A program made the position numbers and the translations under genes. From contig NZ_CP036282.1 in NCBI RefSeq assembly GCF_006974105.1, positions 4,216,001-4,280,000 of the forward strand: DNA of 64,000 nucleotides, written 5' to 3'. Of this stretch, positions 1 through 10,640 are shown one piece after another; the first letter of the stretch is position 1; each line of letters begins with the position of its first letter. Source of the DNA: Rhodoferax aquaticus. GTDB lineage: Bacteria; Pseudomonadota; Gammaproteobacteria; Burkholderiales; Burkholderiaceae_C. Below the pieces are notes generated by a model. It was not told the origin of the DNA and made no database searches. It saw only the letters and a list, made by a program, of their open reading frames with translations.

Positions 1-4
1 AAAG

Positions 5-18
5 GTTTAGGTCTAAAC
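5..18. promoter_or_regulatory. Candidate operator upstream of the aminobenzoate operon
   Basis: Inverted repeat with arms GTTTAG and CTAAAC around a 2-bp centre, ending 34 bp before the first gene of the catabolic operon. Size and symmetry fit a MarR-type site, and a MarR gene is third in the operon, so autoregulation is a reasonable inference. The sequence starts at base 1, so promoter elements further upstream cannot be seen. Confidence 0.4.
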
Positions 19-52
19 TAATTGCAAGATCCCACCCACAGCTGGAGTTGCA

Positions 53-2407
53 ATGAATATCGTCTGCATTGGCGGAGGCCCTTCTGGCCTGTACTTCGCG
101 CTTTTGATGAAGCGCCACAACCCCTCCCACGACATCACGGTGGTGGAGCGCAACAAACCGTATGACACCTTTGGCTGGGGCGTTGTGTTCTCCGATGCCA
201 CGATGGACAACATGCGCCAGTGGGACCCCGAGACTGCGGCTGAGATTCAGCAAGCGTTTAACCACTGGGACGATATTGAGCTGGGCTTTAAGGGCGAGAC
301 CATTCGCTCTGGCGGCCACGGTTTTGTGGGCATTGGCCGCAAAAAGCTGCTCAACATCTTGCAAGACCGCTGCGTGCAACTGGGCGTGAAGCTGGTGTTT
401 GAAGTCGACGCCGAGTCAGACTTGCAGTACCCAGATGCCGACTTGGTCATTGCCAGCGATGGTATTAACTCCCGCATCCGCAGCCGCTACGAAGCCGTGT
501 TCAAACCCGATGTGGTGGTGCGCCCCAACCGCTTCATTTGGTTGGGTACCCATAAGCTGTATGACGCATTCACCTTCTTGTTTGAGAAAACCGAGCACGG
601 CTGGTTCCAAGCGCACATCTACAAGTTTGACGAAAACACCACCACCTTTATTGTGGAATGCCCCGAGCATGTGTGGCTGGCGCACGGCCTGGACAAGGCC
701 GACCAAGAACAATCCATCGCTTTCTGTGAGAAGGTATTTGCCGACAACTTACAAGGCGCCAAGCTCATGACCAACGCGCGCCATTTGCGCGGCTCGGCAT
801 GGCTGAACTTCCAGCGCGTGAAGTGCGAAGAGTGGTCCCACTTTAACGGCCGCAGCCATGTGGTGCTGATGGGCGACGCCGTACACACCGCGCACTTTGC
901 CATTGGCTCGGGCACCAAGTTGGCTATTGAAGACGCCATTGAACTCACCCGCCAGTTCATTGAGCTGGGCGACAGTGCAGAGCAAATTCCTAAAGTGCTA
1001 GCCCGCTACCAAGCGCTGCGCAATGTAGATGTGCTGCGTTTGCAAAACGCGGCTTGGAATGCGATGGAGTGGTTTGAGGTGTGCGGTGAGCGCTACTGCG
1101 ACCAGCTGGAAGCGCCGCAATTCATGTACTCCATGCTCACCCGCAGCCAACGCATCAGCCACGAAAACCTGCGCTTGCGCGATGCCAAATGGCTGGGCGG
1201 CTTTGAGTCCTGGTTTGCCAAGCGTGCGGGCATGCACATTGCCGATGGCAAGGCGGCCCCACCGCCCATGTTTACCCCCTACACCGTGCGTGGCCTCACA
1301 CTCAAAAACCGCGTCGTCGTGTCGCCCATGGCGCAGTACTCTGCAGTAGACGGCGTGGCGGGTGACTACCACTTGGTGCACCTGGGCGCACGCGCCATGG
1401 GTGGTGCGGCCATGGTGTTTGCCGAGATGACCTGCGTGAGCCCTGAAGGCCGCATCACCCCCGGCTGCCCCGGTATGTATGCACCAGCCCACACCGTGGC
1501 GTGGAAGCGCATAGTGGATTGGGTGCACGCCAATACCGACGCCAAGTTCGCCATGCAAATTGGCCACGCAGGCGCAAAAGCGTCGACCCGCTTGGCGTGG
1601 GAAGGCATCGACAAACCCTTGGCGTCAGGCAACTGGCCTTTGCTGTCGGCCTCCGAGCAGCAGTACCTGCCCGGTGTGAGCCAAACCGCCAAAGCCATGA
1701 CGCAAGCAGACATGGACCTGGTGCTGGCCCAGTTTGTCACCAGCACCAAGGCAGCGGCTGAGATTGGCGTGGACTGGCTGGAGCTGCACTGCGCACACGG
1801 CTACTTGCTCTCCAGCTTTATCTCGCCACTCACCAACCAGCGCACCGACCAATATGGCGGCAGCTTAGAAAACCGCCTGCGCTTCCCACTGCAGGTGTTT
1901 ACCGCCGTGCGCGCGGCCTGGCCCGCAGACCGCCCCATGTCGGTACGTATTTCTGCGCACGACTGGGTGGAAGGCGGCATCACCCCGAGCGACGCGGTAG
2001 AAGTCGCCCGCGCCTTCAAGGCCGCTGGTGCAGACCTGATTGACTGCTCGTCCGGCCAGGTGAGCAAGCAAGAAAAGCCGGTGTATGGCCGTATGTTCCA
2101 AACCCCGTTTGCAGACCGCATCCGCCAAGAGGCTGGCATTGCCACCATTGCGGTGGGCGCGATCAGCGAGGCAGACCATGTGAACAGCATTATTTCTGCT
2201 GGCCGCGCCGACCTGTGCGCAGTGGCCCGCCCCCACTTGGCCAACCCCGCATGGACCATGACCGAAGCCGCCAAGATTGGCTACACCGGCTTGGCCTGGC
2301 CTAAGCAATATGTGTCCGGCAAAGGGCAGATGGAAGCCAACTTCCAGCGTGAAAAAGCCCAAGCAGCCTTGGCAGCGCAGTCCCCTGTGCGCGCAGCAGA
2401 AGCGTGA
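53..2407 (+). CDS. abmA: Fused FAD monooxygenase / OYE-type reductase acting on an aryl-CoA (2-aminobenzoyl-CoA monooxygenase/reductase type)
   Basis: 784 residues in two fused flavoenzymes. Residues 1-380 are a class A FAD monooxygenase: GGGPSG dinucleotide fold at 8-13, and [14 protein letters not shown] near 280. Residues from about 400 are an old-yellow-enzyme/NADH:flavin oxidoreductase barrel ([20 protein letters not shown], then [20 protein letters not shown] and [10 protein letters not shown]). This fusion is known from the Azoarcus evansii 2-aminobenzoyl-CoA monooxygenase/reductase, which hydroxylates and then hydrogenates the ring in the cytoplasm. The neighbouring aryl-CoA ligase and beta-oxidation genes fit that role. 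Salicylyl-CoA or another ortho-substituted benzoyl-CoA is the main alternative substrate. The gene opens the operon and its stop overlaps a GTG of the next gene. Confidence 0.85.
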   Translation: MNIVCIGGGPSGLYFALLMKRHNPSHDITVVERNKPYDTFGWGVVFSDATMDNMRQWDPETAAEIQQAFNHWDDIELGFKGETIRSGGHGFVGIGRKKLLNILQDRCVQLGVKLVFEVDAESDLQYPDADLVIASDGINSRIRSRYEAVFKPDVVVRPNRFIWLGTHKLYDAFTFLFEKTEHGWFQAHIYKFDENTTTFIVECPEHVWLAHGLDKADQEQSIAFCEKVFADNLQGAKLMTNARHLRGSAWLNFQRVKCEEWSHFNGRSHVVLMGDAVHTAHFAIGSGTKLAIEDAIELTRQFIELGDSAEQIPKVLARYQALRNVDVLRLQNAAWNAMEWFEVCGERYCDQLEAPQFMYSMLTRSQRISHENLRLRDAKWLGGFESWFAKRAGMHIADGKAAPPPMFTPYTVRGLTLKNRVVVSPMAQYSAVDGVAGDYHLVHLGARAMGGAAMVFAEMTCVSPEGRITPGCPGMYAPAHTVAWKRIVDWVHANTDAKFAMQIGHAGAKASTRLAWEGIDKPLASGNWPLLSASEQQYLPGVSQTAKAMTQADMDLVLAQFVTSTKAAAEIGVDWLELHCAHGYLLSSFISPLTNQRTDQYGGSLENRLRFPLQVFTAVRAAWPADRPMSVRISAHDWVEGGITPSDAVEVARAFKAAGADLIDCSSGQVSKQEKPVYGRMFQTPFADRIRQEAGIATIAVGAISEADHVNSIISAGRADLCAVARPHLANPAWTMTEAAKIGYTGLAWPKQYVSGKGQMEANFQREKAQAALAAQSPVRAAEA

Positions 2408-2412
2408 ACAGC

Positions 2413-3192
2413 ATGCCCAACTCACGCACCCTAGAAGGCAAGCACGCCCTGGTAACCGGCGGTGGGCGCGGCATTGGTGCCGCCATTGCCCGCCAACTGG
2501 TCGCTGCCGGTGCGCATGTCACCGTGCTGGGCCGCAGGCTGGACGTGGTGCAAGCCCTCGCCGATGAACTGCCTGAGCAAGTGCATGCTGTGGCGGCAGA
2601 TGTGGCAAATGCCGAACAGGTTCATGCAGCGTTTGAAGCTGCACGGGCACGGTTTGGTGCCATCTCCATCTTGGTGAACAACGCGGGCCAAGCGCACAGC
2701 GCGCCCTTTCTCAAAACCGATGCCGCGCTGTGGAACCAGATGCTGAGCGTGAACCTCACGGGCAGCTTTTTGTGCACCCAAGCAGCGCTGCCCGATATGG
2801 TGCAAGCGCGCTGGGGCCGCATAGTGAATGTAGCCAGCACCGCTGGGCTTGCGGGCTACGCCTATGTGGCGGCCTACTGCGCGGCCAAACATGGCGTGAT
2901 TGGCATGACACGTGCATTGGCTCTGGAAGTGGCTAAGAAGGGCATCACCGTGAACGCGGTCTGCCCCGGCTACACCGAGACCGATATTTTGAAAGACAGC
3001 ATTGCCAACGTGATGGCCAAGACCGGACGCACCGAAGCCCAGGCACGCGAAGAGTTCACCGCAGGTAACCCCCAAGGGCGCTTGGTGCAGCCCGATGAAG
3101 TGGCCGATGCGGTGCTCTGGCTCTGCGCGACTAGCGCGGCGTCCATCACAGGGCAGTCGATTGCCGTTTGCGGCGGAGAGGTAATGGTATGA
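2413..3192 (+). CDS. SDR family NAD(P)-dependent oxidoreductase (3-hydroxyacyl-CoA dehydrogenase-like)
   Basis: Classical short-chain dehydrogenase of 259 residues. It has TGGGRGIG cofactor motif near the N-terminus, NNAG in the middle, catalytic Ser in NVASTAG, and Tyr/Lys in YCAAKHG. It sits in a ring-cleavage and beta-oxidation operon, so oxidation of a 3-hydroxyacyl-CoA intermediate is the likely role; the substrate is inferred. The ATG at 2413 is used here. An in-frame GTG at 2404 overlaps the upstream stop by four bases (GTGA) and is an equally plausible coupled start. The 3' end overlaps the MarR start (ATGA). Confidence 0.8.
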   Translation: MPNSRTLEGKHALVTGGGRGIGAAIARQLVAAGAHVTVLGRRLDVVQALADELPEQVHAVAADVANAEQVHAAFEAARARFGAISILVNNAGQAHSAPFLKTDAALWNQMLSVNLTGSFLCTQAALPDMVQARWGRIVNVASTAGLAGYAYVAAYCAAKHGVIGMTRALALEVAKKGITVNAVCPGYTETDILKDSIANVMAKTGRTEAQAREEFTAGNPQGRLVQPDEVADAVLWLCATSAASITGQSIAVCGGEVMV

Positions 3193-3722
3193 AGGCAGAC
3201 CCCAGTCGCACGCTGCTCAATGAGGCCGATGAGCTAGGCCACGAGGCCCGCTCAGACCGCAAAGACCATGCGGCGCTCAAGCTGTGGCTGCGCATGCTCT
3301 CCTGCACCACACAGATCGAAGACGAGATTCGCCGCCGCCTGCGCAGCCGCTTTGACATCTCGCTGCCACGCTTTGACTACATGGCCCAGCTGTACCGCCA
3401 GCCCGACGGGCTGAAGATGAGCGAGCTGTCACGCTTTTTGATGGTGACCGGCGGCAACGTCACGGGCGTCACCGACGAACTGGAGCGCGAAGGCATGGTG
3501 TCCCGCTCCAACAGCCCTACCGACCGCCGCTCGTGGATTGTTTGCTTGACGCCCCAAGGCCGCGAGACCTTTGAAGCCATGGCCCAAGAGCATGAGCAGT
3601 GGATTTTGGAGCTGTTCTCCGGCATGGACGCCAGCACCGTACAACACCTTTACAGCCAGCTTGGCGCCCTGCGCGTGCAGCTGGTGCGCAAGCAAGAACA
3701 AAACCTCAAGGACAGCAAATGA
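3189..3722 (+). CDS. MarR family transcriptional regulator of the catabolic operon
   Basis: 177-residue winged-helix protein. The core [20 protein letters not shown], the recognition region [19 protein letters not shown] and the wing [18 protein letters not shown] are typical of MarR. Start ATG 3189 overlaps the SDR stop. It is embedded between catabolic genes and overlaps both neighbours, so it is co-transcribed. A derepressor responding to an aryl-CoA or the free acid is the usual arrangement for such pathways and is inferred here. The inverted repeat at 5-18 is its most obvious candidate site. Confidence 0.85.
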   Translation: MKADPSRTLLNEADELGHEARSDRKDHAALKLWLRMLSCTTQIEDEIRRRLRSRFDISLPRFDYMAQLYRQPDGLKMSELSRFLMVTGGNVTGVTDELEREGMVSRSNSPTDRRSWIVCLTPQGRETFEAMAQEHEQWILELFSGMDASTVQHLYSQLGALRVQLVRKQEQNLKDSK

Positions 3723-4585
3723 GCGAGACCACCGCCCACAAAGAACTCGACCCCGCCTTGGCCGCTGGCAACCACAAGTTGCTCGCTGGCTATGTGGCCC
3801 AACATTTTCAATGGCAGTGTGTGGATGGCGTAGCCACCATCACCCTGAACCGCCCAGAGCGCAAAAACCCGCTGACGTTTGACTCGTATGTGGAATTGCG
3901 TGACCTGTTTGGCCAACTGAAATACGCGCAAGACGTGCACGCGGTGGTGGTGACCGGCGCTGGCAGCAATTTTTGCTCGGGCGGTGATGTGCATGAAATC
4001 ATTGGCCCGCTGATCAACTTGCCTGCACCTGAACTGTTGATGTTCACGCGCATGACCGGTGATTTGGTTCGGGCCATGCGTGCGTGCCCTCAGCCCATCA
4101 TCAGCGCGATTGACGGCGTGTGCGCCGGTGCAGGTGCCATCATTGCCATGGCCTCCGACATGCGTTTGGGCACCGCCCGCAGCAAAACCGCGTTCTTGTT
4201 CAACCGCGTAGGCCTTGCCGGCTGCGACATGGGCGCGTGCGCCATTCTGCCGCGCATCATTGGGCAAGGGCGCGCCAGTGAATGGCTGTTTACCGGTCGC
4301 TCGATTGGTGGCGAAGAGGCGGAGCGCAGCGGCTTTTTCAACCGCCTGTGCGACCCGGAAAACGTGCTGGACGCCGCAGTAGCGCTTGCGCGTGACCTGC
4401 GCGCCGGCCCCACCTTTGCCAATGGCATGACCAAGACCATGTTGCACCAAGAGTGGTCTATGTCAGTGGACCAAGCCATTGAAGCCGAAGCGCAAGCCCA
4501 AGCCATTTGCATGCTGACCCAAGACTACAAGCGTGCCTATGACGCTTTTGTGGTGAAGCAACGCCCTGTGTTCCAAGGCAACTAA
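3719..4585 (+). CDS. Enoyl-CoA hydratase/isomerase family protein
   Basis: 288-residue crotonase-fold protein. The oxyanion-hole segments are visible: [15 protein letters not shown] and [20 protein letters not shown]. An N-terminal extension of about 40 residues precedes the crotonase start, longer than the usual 260-residue family members. The start at 3719 overlaps the MarR stop (ATGA). By position it hydrates an unsaturated or alicyclic CoA thioester after ring reduction, or acts as a ring hydrolase of the crotonase family; which of these cannot be told from sequence alone. Confidence 0.82.
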   Translation: MSETTAHKELDPALAAGNHKLLAGYVAQHFQWQCVDGVATITLNRPERKNPLTFDSYVELRDLFGQLKYAQDVHAVVVTGAGSNFCSGGDVHEIIGPLINLPAPELLMFTRMTGDLVRAMRACPQPIISAIDGVCAGAGAIIAMASDMRLGTARSKTAFLFNRVGLAGCDMGACAILPRIIGQGRASEWLFTGRSIGGEEAERSGFFNRLCDPENVLDAAVALARDLRAGPTFANGMTKTMLHQEWSMSVDQAIEAEAQAQAICMLTQDYKRAYDAFVVKQRPVFQGN

Positions 4586-4603
4586 CCCTAGAACGAGCGA
4601 ACC

Positions 4604-5782
4604 ATGAGTGACACCAACTACCTCAGCTGGCCGTTCTTTGAAGGCCACCACGACACCCTGGCCCGCACCCTGGATGCTTGGGCCACCAGCCACATTTCCC
4701 AAGCGCATGGGCACGATGTGGATGCCGAATGCAAAGCCCTGGTCAAAACCCTGGGCGCAGCGGGCTGGTTGAAGTACGCCGTGGGCGGCAGCGCCTATGG
4801 GGGTGCCAGCGATGTCATCGACACCCGCAGTATTTGCCTGATCCGTGAAACCTTGGCCCGCCATTCCGGCCTGGCCGACTTCGCCTTTGCCATGCAAGGC
4901 TTGGGCAGTGGTGCCATCAGCTTGGCGGGCACCGAAGACCAAAAGCAAGGTTACTTGGGCCGGGTGGCACGCGGCGAAGCGATTGCAGCGTTTGCACTGA
5001 GCGAGCCCGATGCGGGCTCCGATGTGGCGGCGATGCAGTGCAGCGCGCGGGTGGAGGGCGACTATGCCATTTTGAACGGCAGCAAAACCTGGATTTCCAA
5101 CGGAGGCATTGCCGACTTTTACGTGGTGTTTGCCCGCAGCGGTGAAGCGCCCGGTGCACGCGGCATTAGCGCCTTCATTGTGGACAGCAACACACCCGGC
5201 TTTGAGATTGCCGAGCGCATTGATGTGATTGCTCCGCACCCCTTGGCTACCTTGCGCTTTACCGAATGCCGCATTCCTTTGAGCCAGCGCGTGGGCGCAG
5301 GCGGCGAAGGCTTTAAGGTGGCGATGCGCACCCTGGACGTGTTTCGCACCTCGGTGGCGGCGGCCTCTTTGGGCTTTGCGCGCCGCGCCATGGACGAAGC
5401 GCTGCACCGCGCTAGCACCCGCAAGATGTTCAACCAAACGCTGGCCGACTTCCAGCTCACCCAAGCCAAGCTCGCTCAAATGGCCACCACCATCGACAGC
5501 AGCGCTTTGCTCACCTACCGTGCTGCTTGGCAGCGCGACCAAGGCAAGTCGGTGACGCGTGAGGCAGCCATGGCCAAGATGAGTGCCACCGAGGGCGCGC
5601 AACAAGTCATTGACGCTGCGGTGCAGATTTGGGGCGGCATGGGGGTGGTCAGCGGACACATCGTTGAGCGCCTGTACCGCGAGATCCGCTCGCTGCGCAT
5701 TTACGAAGGTGCCACCGAAGTACAGCAACTCATCATCGCGCGCGAGTTGCTCAAAGACACGCCTGCGCCGCGGCTTTCCTAA
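4604..5782 (+). CDS. Acyl-CoA dehydrogenase
   Basis: 392-residue flavoprotein dehydrogenase with the family landmarks [31 protein letters not shown] and [19 protein letters not shown], the last at the usual catalytic-Glu region. It lies 18 bp after the hydratase and before the ligase. It should oxidise a CoA ester of the pathway, passing electrons to ETF. It is one of two acyl-CoA dehydrogenases in the operon; the second (13030) looks like glutaryl-CoA dehydrogenase, so this one likely acts earlier. Confidence 0.87.
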   Translation: MSDTNYLSWPFFEGHHDTLARTLDAWATSHISQAHGHDVDAECKALVKTLGAAGWLKYAVGGSAYGGASDVIDTRSICLIRETLARHSGLADFAFAMQGLGSGAISLAGTEDQKQGYLGRVARGEAIAAFALSEPDAGSDVAAMQCSARVEGDYAILNGSKTWISNGGIADFYVVFARSGEAPGARGISAFIVDSNTPGFEIAERIDVIAPHPLATLRFTECRIPLSQRVGAGGEGFKVAMRTLDVFRTSVAAASLGFARRAMDEALHRASTRKMFNQTLADFQLTQAKLAQMATTIDSSALLTYRAAWQRDQGKSVTREAAMAKMSATEGAQQVIDAAVQIWGGMGVVSGHIVERLYREIRSLRIYEGATEVQQLIIARELLKDTPAPRLS

Positions 5783-5839
5783 GCACCGTATTGCACTCGC
5801 CCCACCTCATCCCTGTTTAACCACCCACAGAGAATCGCC

Positions 5840-7450
5840 ATGCCCAGTGCCCACATTGACACCTTTGCGCGCGACAACTTGCCGCCTGCCGAGCAGCAGC
5901 CTGTGTTTCTGTTTGAGCTGCCAGAGCTGCAGTTTCCTGAGCAACTCAATTGCGCCAGCGAACTGCTAGACAAGCATGTGGCCGAGGGGCGCGGGGGACG
6001 CATCTGCATTCGCTCGCCCAAGGTGCAGTGGACCTATGCGGACTTGCAAGACAAGGCCAACCGCATTGCCCAGGTCTTGGTGCGCGACATGGGGGTGGTG
6101 CCAGGCAACCGCGTGCTGCTGCACGCCCCTAACAACCCCATGATGGTGGCCTGCTGGTTTGCCGTGGTGAAGGCGGGTGCCATTGCCGTGGCCACCATGC
6201 CCTTGCTGCGCGCCAAGGAACTCAAGGCGGTGATCGACAAAGCGGAGATTCGCCACGCACTGTGCGACGCCAGCTTGTCGGCCGAGATGCAATCTGCCGC
6301 GCTGCAGTGCCCGGTGCTGGAAAAAATCCGCCACTTCAACTACGAAGGGCCTGACAGCCTAGAAGCCGCCATGGTGCGGCAAAGCCCGGAATTCACCAAC
6401 GTCAACACGGCAGCGGACGACACCTGCATCATCGCGTTCACCTCAGGCACCACGGGCATCCCTAAAGCCACCATGCATTTCCATCGCGATGTGATGGCCA
6501 TTTGTGCATGCTGGCCGCGCCATGTACTGCGCCCCACCCAAGACGATGTATTTATTGGCAGCCCCCCCTTAGCCTTTACCTTTGGCCTAGGTGGCTTGGT
6601 GCTGTTCCCCATGTCGGTGGGCGCGTCTACCGTGCTCTTGGAAAAGGCAGGCCCGCCTCAGCTCTTGGATGGCGTTCAAGAGTTTGGCGCCACCGTATTG
6701 GTCACTGCGCCTACCTCTTACCGCACGCTGGCACCACGCGGCATTGAACTGCGCAAAACCGGCCTCAGGCTGTGTGTGTCCGCTGGTGAAGCCTTGCCCG
6801 CATCCACCCGCACCCTGTGGCGCGAAGCCACGGGCATCGAGCTGATCGATGGCATTGGTGCCACGGAAATGCTGCACATCTTTATCTCGGCAGATGCAGC
6901 CCACGCCAAGCCGGGGGCTACGGGCACGGTGGTACCGGGCTACCAAGCCTGCATCATGGATGACCAAGGCAATCCCGTGCCACCCGGTACCGTGGGCAAG
7001 CTCGCGGTGCGCGGCCCCACGGGCTGCCGCTACCTGGCCGATGCCCGCCAAACCAGCTACGTGCGCAAGGGCTGGAACTTCACGGGCGATGCCTACTTGA
7101 TGGACGCCGACGGCTACTTCTTCTACCAAGCCCGCACCGACGACATGATTGTCTCGGCCGGCTACAACATTGCCAGCCCGGAGGTGGAAGAAGCGCTGAT
7201 GCTGCACCCCGCGGTGGCCGAATGCGCGGTCATTGGCAGCGCTGACGAAGAGCGCGGCCAGATCGTGCACGCCTATGTGGCGCTGCGCCCAGGCCACGAA
7301 GGCAACGATGCCATGAAGAAGACTTTGCAGGACTTTGTGAAGGCCACGATTGCGCCTTACAAGTACCCCAGAGCCATTGATTTTGTCGCTATGCTTCCTC
7401 GCACCCAGACCGGCAAATTGCAGCGTTTCAAGCTGCGAGACACCGCCTGA
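5840..7450 (+). CDS. abmG: Aryl-CoA ligase of the 2-aminobenzoate/benzoate-CoA ligase type
   Basis: 536-residue ANL-superfamily adenylate-forming enzyme. The P-loop-like motif FTSGTTGIPKATMHFHRD lies near residue 200, the GIGATEM motif near 330, the hinge SAGYNIASPEVEEAL near 435, and the C-terminal catalytic Lys in TQTGKLQRFKLR. The GATEML and SAGYNI spellings resemble benzoate/2-aminobenzoate-CoA ligases rather than fatty acyl ligases. It activates the aromatic acid in the cytoplasm at ATP cost, giving the substrate of the first gene. Aminobenzoate is favoured over benzoate because of the monooxygenase/reductase partner. Confidence 0.82.
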   Translation: MPSAHIDTFARDNLPPAEQQPVFLFELPELQFPEQLNCASELLDKHVAEGRGGRICIRSPKVQWTYADLQDKANRIAQVLVRDMGVVPGNRVLLHAPNNPMMVACWFAVVKAGAIAVATMPLLRAKELKAVIDKAEIRHALCDASLSAEMQSAALQCPVLEKIRHFNYEGPDSLEAAMVRQSPEFTNVNTAADDTCIIAFTSGTTGIPKATMHFHRDVMAICACWPRHVLRPTQDDVFIGSPPLAFTFGLGGLVLFPMSVGASTVLLEKAGPPQLLDGVQEFGATVLVTAPTSYRTLAPRGIELRKTGLRLCVSAGEALPASTRTLWREATGIELIDGIGATEMLHIFISADAAHAKPGATGTVVPGYQACIMDDQGNPVPPGTVGKLAVRGPTGCRYLADARQTSYVRKGWNFTGDAYLMDADGYFFYQARTDDMIVSAGYNIASPEVEEALMLHPAVAECAVIGSADEERGQIVHAYVALRPGHEGNDAMKKTLQDFVKATIAPYKYPRAIDFVAMLPRTQTGKLQRFKLRDTA

Positions 7451-7490
7451 GCCATTCCCCCTGACCATAAATCTACAAGGACCCTGAGTG

Positions 7491-8681
7491 ATGACAAAAC
7501 AAACAACTTTCTTCAAAACACTGCTGGCTACTGCCGCTGCAGTGACTGCCTTAACCGCAGCCGCCCAGTCCAATGAGCCCGTCAAAGTGGGCATGCTGAG
7601 CACCTTGTCAGGCCCCGGCGCTGGCCTAGGCATTGACATCCGTGACGGCTTTGCACTGGCCGTCAAACTCGGTGGTGGCAAGCTGGGCGGGCGCACCGCC
7701 GAAGTCATCGTGGCCGATGACCAAGCCAGCCCTGATGTGGGCCGCCAAACTGCGGACCGCTTGGTCAAGCGCGACAAGGTGGACTTTATGACGGGCGTGG
7801 TGTTTTCCAACGTCATGCTGGCCGTGGGCGCACCCACCTTCCAGTCCAAGACTTTCTATGTCAGCGCCAACGCGGGCCCGTCACAGTACGCGGGCGAGCA
7901 ATGCAACCCCTACTTCTTTAGTGCCTCATGGCAAAACGACAACCTGCACGAAGCTGTGGGCAAGACCGTGGCCGACAAGGGCTTCAAGCGTGTCGCACTC
8001 ATAGCCCCCAACTACCCTGCGGGCAAAGACGCGCTGACTGGCTTCAAGCGCTTCTACAAAGGTGAAGTAGCGTCTGAAACCTACACCCAACTCAACCAGT
8101 TGGACTATGGCGCGGAGTTGTCCCAGCTGCGCGCCACCAAGCCCGACGCGGTCTATATCTTCTTGCCCGGTGGCTTGGGCATTAACTTCATCAAACAGTT
8201 TGTCGGTGCCGGCCTGTCCAAAGACATGACCTTGTTTGGACCAGGATTCTCAGCCGACGAAGACGTGATCAAGGCAGTGGGAGAACCCATGCTGGGCATG
8301 TTCAACACCTCGCAGTGGGCGCATGACTTGGACAACGCGGCCAACAAGAAGTTTGTGGCGGAGTTTGAAAAGGAATATGGCCGCCTGCCATCGCTGTACG
8401 CAGCCCAAGGCTACGACGCTGCCAAGTTGATTGATGCGGCCGTGCGCGACACCAAGGGCAAGCTCGACGACAAAGCCGCCGTGCGCAAGGCCTTGGAAGC
8501 GGCCAAGTTTGACTCGGTGCGCGGCGCGTTCAAGTTCAACACCAACCACTTCCCGATTCAAGACTACTACTTGCGCGTCATCACCAAAAACGGCAAAGGC
8601 CAAGTGACCAACCGCACGCTGGGTACGGTATTGAAAGGCCATGCAGACGCCTATGCTGGCAGCTGCAAGATGCCTAGCTAA
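7491..8681 (+). CDS. Periplasmic substrate-binding protein of a branched-chain-amino-acid-type ABC importer
   Basis: 396 residues with a signal peptide (basic start MTKQTTFFKT, hydrophobic stretch, cleavage near AAAQS). The mature part is the type 1 periplasmic-binding fold of the HAAT family (VKVGMLSTLSGPGAGLGIDI; ADDQASPDVGRQTADRLV). It is the first of five consecutive importer genes. Placed inside an aromatic acid operon, the ligand is most likely the aromatic acid itself, as in known aromatic-compound HAAT systems; this is inferred. ATG 7491 was chosen over GTG 7488 because it gives a normal signal peptide. Confidence 0.87.
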   Translation: MTKQTTFFKTLLATAAAVTALTAAAQSNEPVKVGMLSTLSGPGAGLGIDIRDGFALAVKLGGGKLGGRTAEVIVADDQASPDVGRQTADRLVKRDKVDFMTGVVFSNVMLAVGAPTFQSKTFYVSANAGPSQYAGEQCNPYFFSASWQNDNLHEAVGKTVADKGFKRVALIAPNYPAGKDALTGFKRFYKGEVASETYTQLNQLDYGAELSQLRATKPDAVYIFLPGGLGINFIKQFVGAGLSKDMTLFGPGFSADEDVIKAVGEPMLGMFNTSQWAHDLDNAANKKFVAEFEKEYGRLPSLYAAQGYDAAKLIDAAVRDTKGKLDDKAAVRKALEAAKFDSVRGAFKFNTNHFPIQDYYLRVITKNGKGQVTNRTLGTVLKGHADAYAGSCKMPS

Positions 8682-8716
8682 GTCTTAGCAACTGCGATCT
8701 AGGAAGAGCTCCCACC

Positions 8717-9637
8717 ATGAACGGAATTTTGATCCTTGAGCAAATGCTCAACGGCCTGCAGTTCGGCTTGATGCTGTTTTTGCTGGCCGCTGGCCTGACG
8801 CTTGTGTTTGGCATCATGGACATGATCAACCTGGCCCACGGTTCGCTGTACATGGTGGGCGCGTACTTGATTGCGACCATCTCGGCGGCCACTGGCTCCT
8901 TCTGGTGGGGCTTAGGCCTGGGCATTGTGGGTGCAGCCGTGTTTGGCATGCTGCTGGAGCTAACCATTCTGCGGCGCTTGTACCAACGCGACCATGTGTC
9001 GCAGGTCTTGGGAACCTTTGCCATTTTGCTCATGTGCAATGAGGGGGTACGCCTGATCTGGGGCTCACAGCCTCTGTCGCTGAATCCACCCGCTTCTTTG
9101 GCGGGGCCTGTCGAGCTCATGGCTGGCTTTTCTTACCCTGCCTACCGGCTGTTCATCATTGGCGTCGGGCTGGTGGTGGCTGGGCTGTTGTATGTGCTGA
9201 TTGTGCACACCCGCGTTGGCATGCAGGTGCGGGCCGGGGCGTCCAATCGCGAGATGGCCATGGCCATGGGCACCAATGTACGCACCTTGTTTACCGCCGT
9301 TTTCGGCGTGGGCGCGGCCCTGTGCGCGGTCGCCGGAGGCATGATGGGGCCCCTGCTGGCCGTCCAGGTAGGCATGGGCGAGAGCATTCTCATCTTGGCC
9401 TTTGTCGTGATTGTGATTGGTGGTATCGGCTCGATACGCGGTGCGCTGTTGGGTGCCTTGTTGGTGGGCGTTGTAGACACTGCCGGGCGCACCTTGATTC
9501 CTCTGTTCCTTAACGCGGCAGTAGGTCCTCAGGCTGCCTCGAATGCAGGCCCGGCCTTGGCGTCTATCTTGATTTACATCCTGATGGCTGGGGTCTTGTT
9601 CTTCAAGCCCCGTGGCCTGTTTCCCACCCATGGTTGA
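8717..9637 (+). CDS. livH: ABC importer inner-membrane permease, LivH type
   Basis: 306-residue hydrophobic protein with about eight membrane segments. The LivH signature GLTLVFGIMDMINLAHGSLYMVGAY occurs early, and the cytoplasmic loop VRAGASNREMAMAMGTN contacts the ATPase in this family. It is paired with the LivM-like permease that starts at its stop codon. Together they form the channel of the putative aromatic acid importer. Confidence 0.88.
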   Translation: MNGILILEQMLNGLQFGLMLFLLAAGLTLVFGIMDMINLAHGSLYMVGAYLIATISAATGSFWWGLGLGIVGAAVFGMLLELTILRRLYQRDHVSQVLGTFAILLMCNEGVRLIWGSQPLSLNPPASLAGPVELMAGFSYPAYRLFIIGVGLVVAGLLYVLIVHTRVGMQVRAGASNREMAMAMGTNVRTLFTAVFGVGAALCAVAGGMMGPLLAVQVGMGESILILAFVVIVIGGIGSIRGALLGALLVGVVDTAGRTLIPLFLNAAVGPQAASNAGPALASILIYILMAGVLFFKPRGLFPTHG

Positions 9638-9638
9638 T

Positions 9639-10640
9639 ATGTCTTCCTCTCCCACCATGTCACACAGTACCTCTACCCCCAAGACGGCCACCAGCATCTT
9701 GGACCATTCGCTGCAGTTGCGTTGGTCACTACCTGCCTTGGCCGTGCTCTTGGCCTTGCCCGCCTTGGCAGCTTGGGCCGGCGATACGTTTTATGTAGGC
9801 TTGGCCACCCGTGTGCTGATCTTTGCATTGGCCGCTACCAGCCTCAACCTGATTTTGGGTTTTGGTGGCATGGTGAGCTTCGGGCATGCCGCCTTTGTAG
9901 GCGTTGGCGCTTACTGCGTTGCGGTCCTGATGCAATCTGGCGTGGTGTCCGCGTGGGTCGCTTGGCCGCTCGCCGTGGGCCTGAGTGCCCTGATCGCCTT
10001 GCTCGTCGGATTTGTGAGCCTGCGCACCCAAGGTGTTTACTTCATCATGATCACGCTGGCATTTGCACAGATGCTGTACTACCTGGTGATTTCACTCAAG
10101 GCCTATGGCGGTGACGATGGCTTGTCCTTGGCAAGTCGCTCCACTGTGGGCATGGGCTTGGACCTGGGGGACGACACCCACTTTTACTACCTCACCTTGG
10201 GCATCTTGGTGCTGGCCTTGGTGGGTGTTACGCGCTTGCTCAACGCGCGCTTCGGGCATGCCTTGCAAGCCATTCGAGAGAATGAAGTGCGTATGACAGC
10301 CATCGGTTTCCCTGTGTTTCGCTACAAGCTGGTGGCGTTCACCATTGCCGGTGCGCTGGCAGGCTTGGCGGGCGCTTTGTTTGCCAATGTAGGCAGTTTC
10401 GTGAGCCCCGCCATGATGCAGTGGAGCCAGTCGGGCATGCTGATGATCATGGTGATTTTGGGAGGTGTCGGCCACTTGTACGGGGGCGTGATGGGTGCCA
10501 TCGTGTTTCTTTTGTTAGAAGAGCTTCTTAGCCACTACACCATCCACTGGCAACTGGGCTTGGGTGCTGTGTTGCTGGGGGTTGTATTGCTTGCGCCCAA
10601 TGGCATTAGCAGCTTTCTGCGCCGCAAGGAGGGTGTATGA
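9639..10640 (+). CDS. livM: ABC importer inner-membrane permease, LivM type
   Basis: 333-residue multi-pass protein. The LivM signature TSLNLILGFGGMVSFGHAAFVGVGAY and the coupling-helix region ALQAIRENEVRMTAIGFPV are clear. Start is uncertain: ATG 9639 lies two bases after the livH stop (TGATATG), ATG 9630 would overlap livH by 8 bp, and ATG 9657 is also in frame. Its end overlaps the next ATPase gene by four bases, indicating translational coupling. Confidence 0.86.
   Translation: MSSSPTMSHSTSTPKTATSILDHSLQLRWSLPALAVLLALPALAAWAGDTFYVGLATRVLIFALAATSLNLILGFGGMVSFGHAAFVGVGAYCVAVLMQSGVVSAWVAWPLAVGLSALIALLVGFVSLRTQGVYFIMITLAFAQMLYYLVISLKAYGGDDGLSLASRSTVGMGLDLGDDTHFYYLTLGILVLALVGVTRLLNARFGHALQAIRENEVRMTAIGFPVFRYKLVAFTIAGALAGLAGALFANVGSFVSPAMMQWSQSGMLMIMVILGGVGHLYGGVMGAIVFLLLEELLSHYTIHWQLGLGAVLLGVVLLAPNGISSFLRRKEGV

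Noticed and set aside
1865..2425. Long minus-strand open frames opposite the first gene (186 codons, and others of 189 and 157)
   Set aside because: They are antisense shadows of a GC-rich coding gene: no family motifs, His/Gly/Ala-rich text, no ribosome site.
4463..5728. 421-codon minus-strand open frame opposite the acyl-CoA dehydrogenase
   Set aside because: Antisense shadow; the + strand has unmistakable dehydrogenase motifs over the same span.
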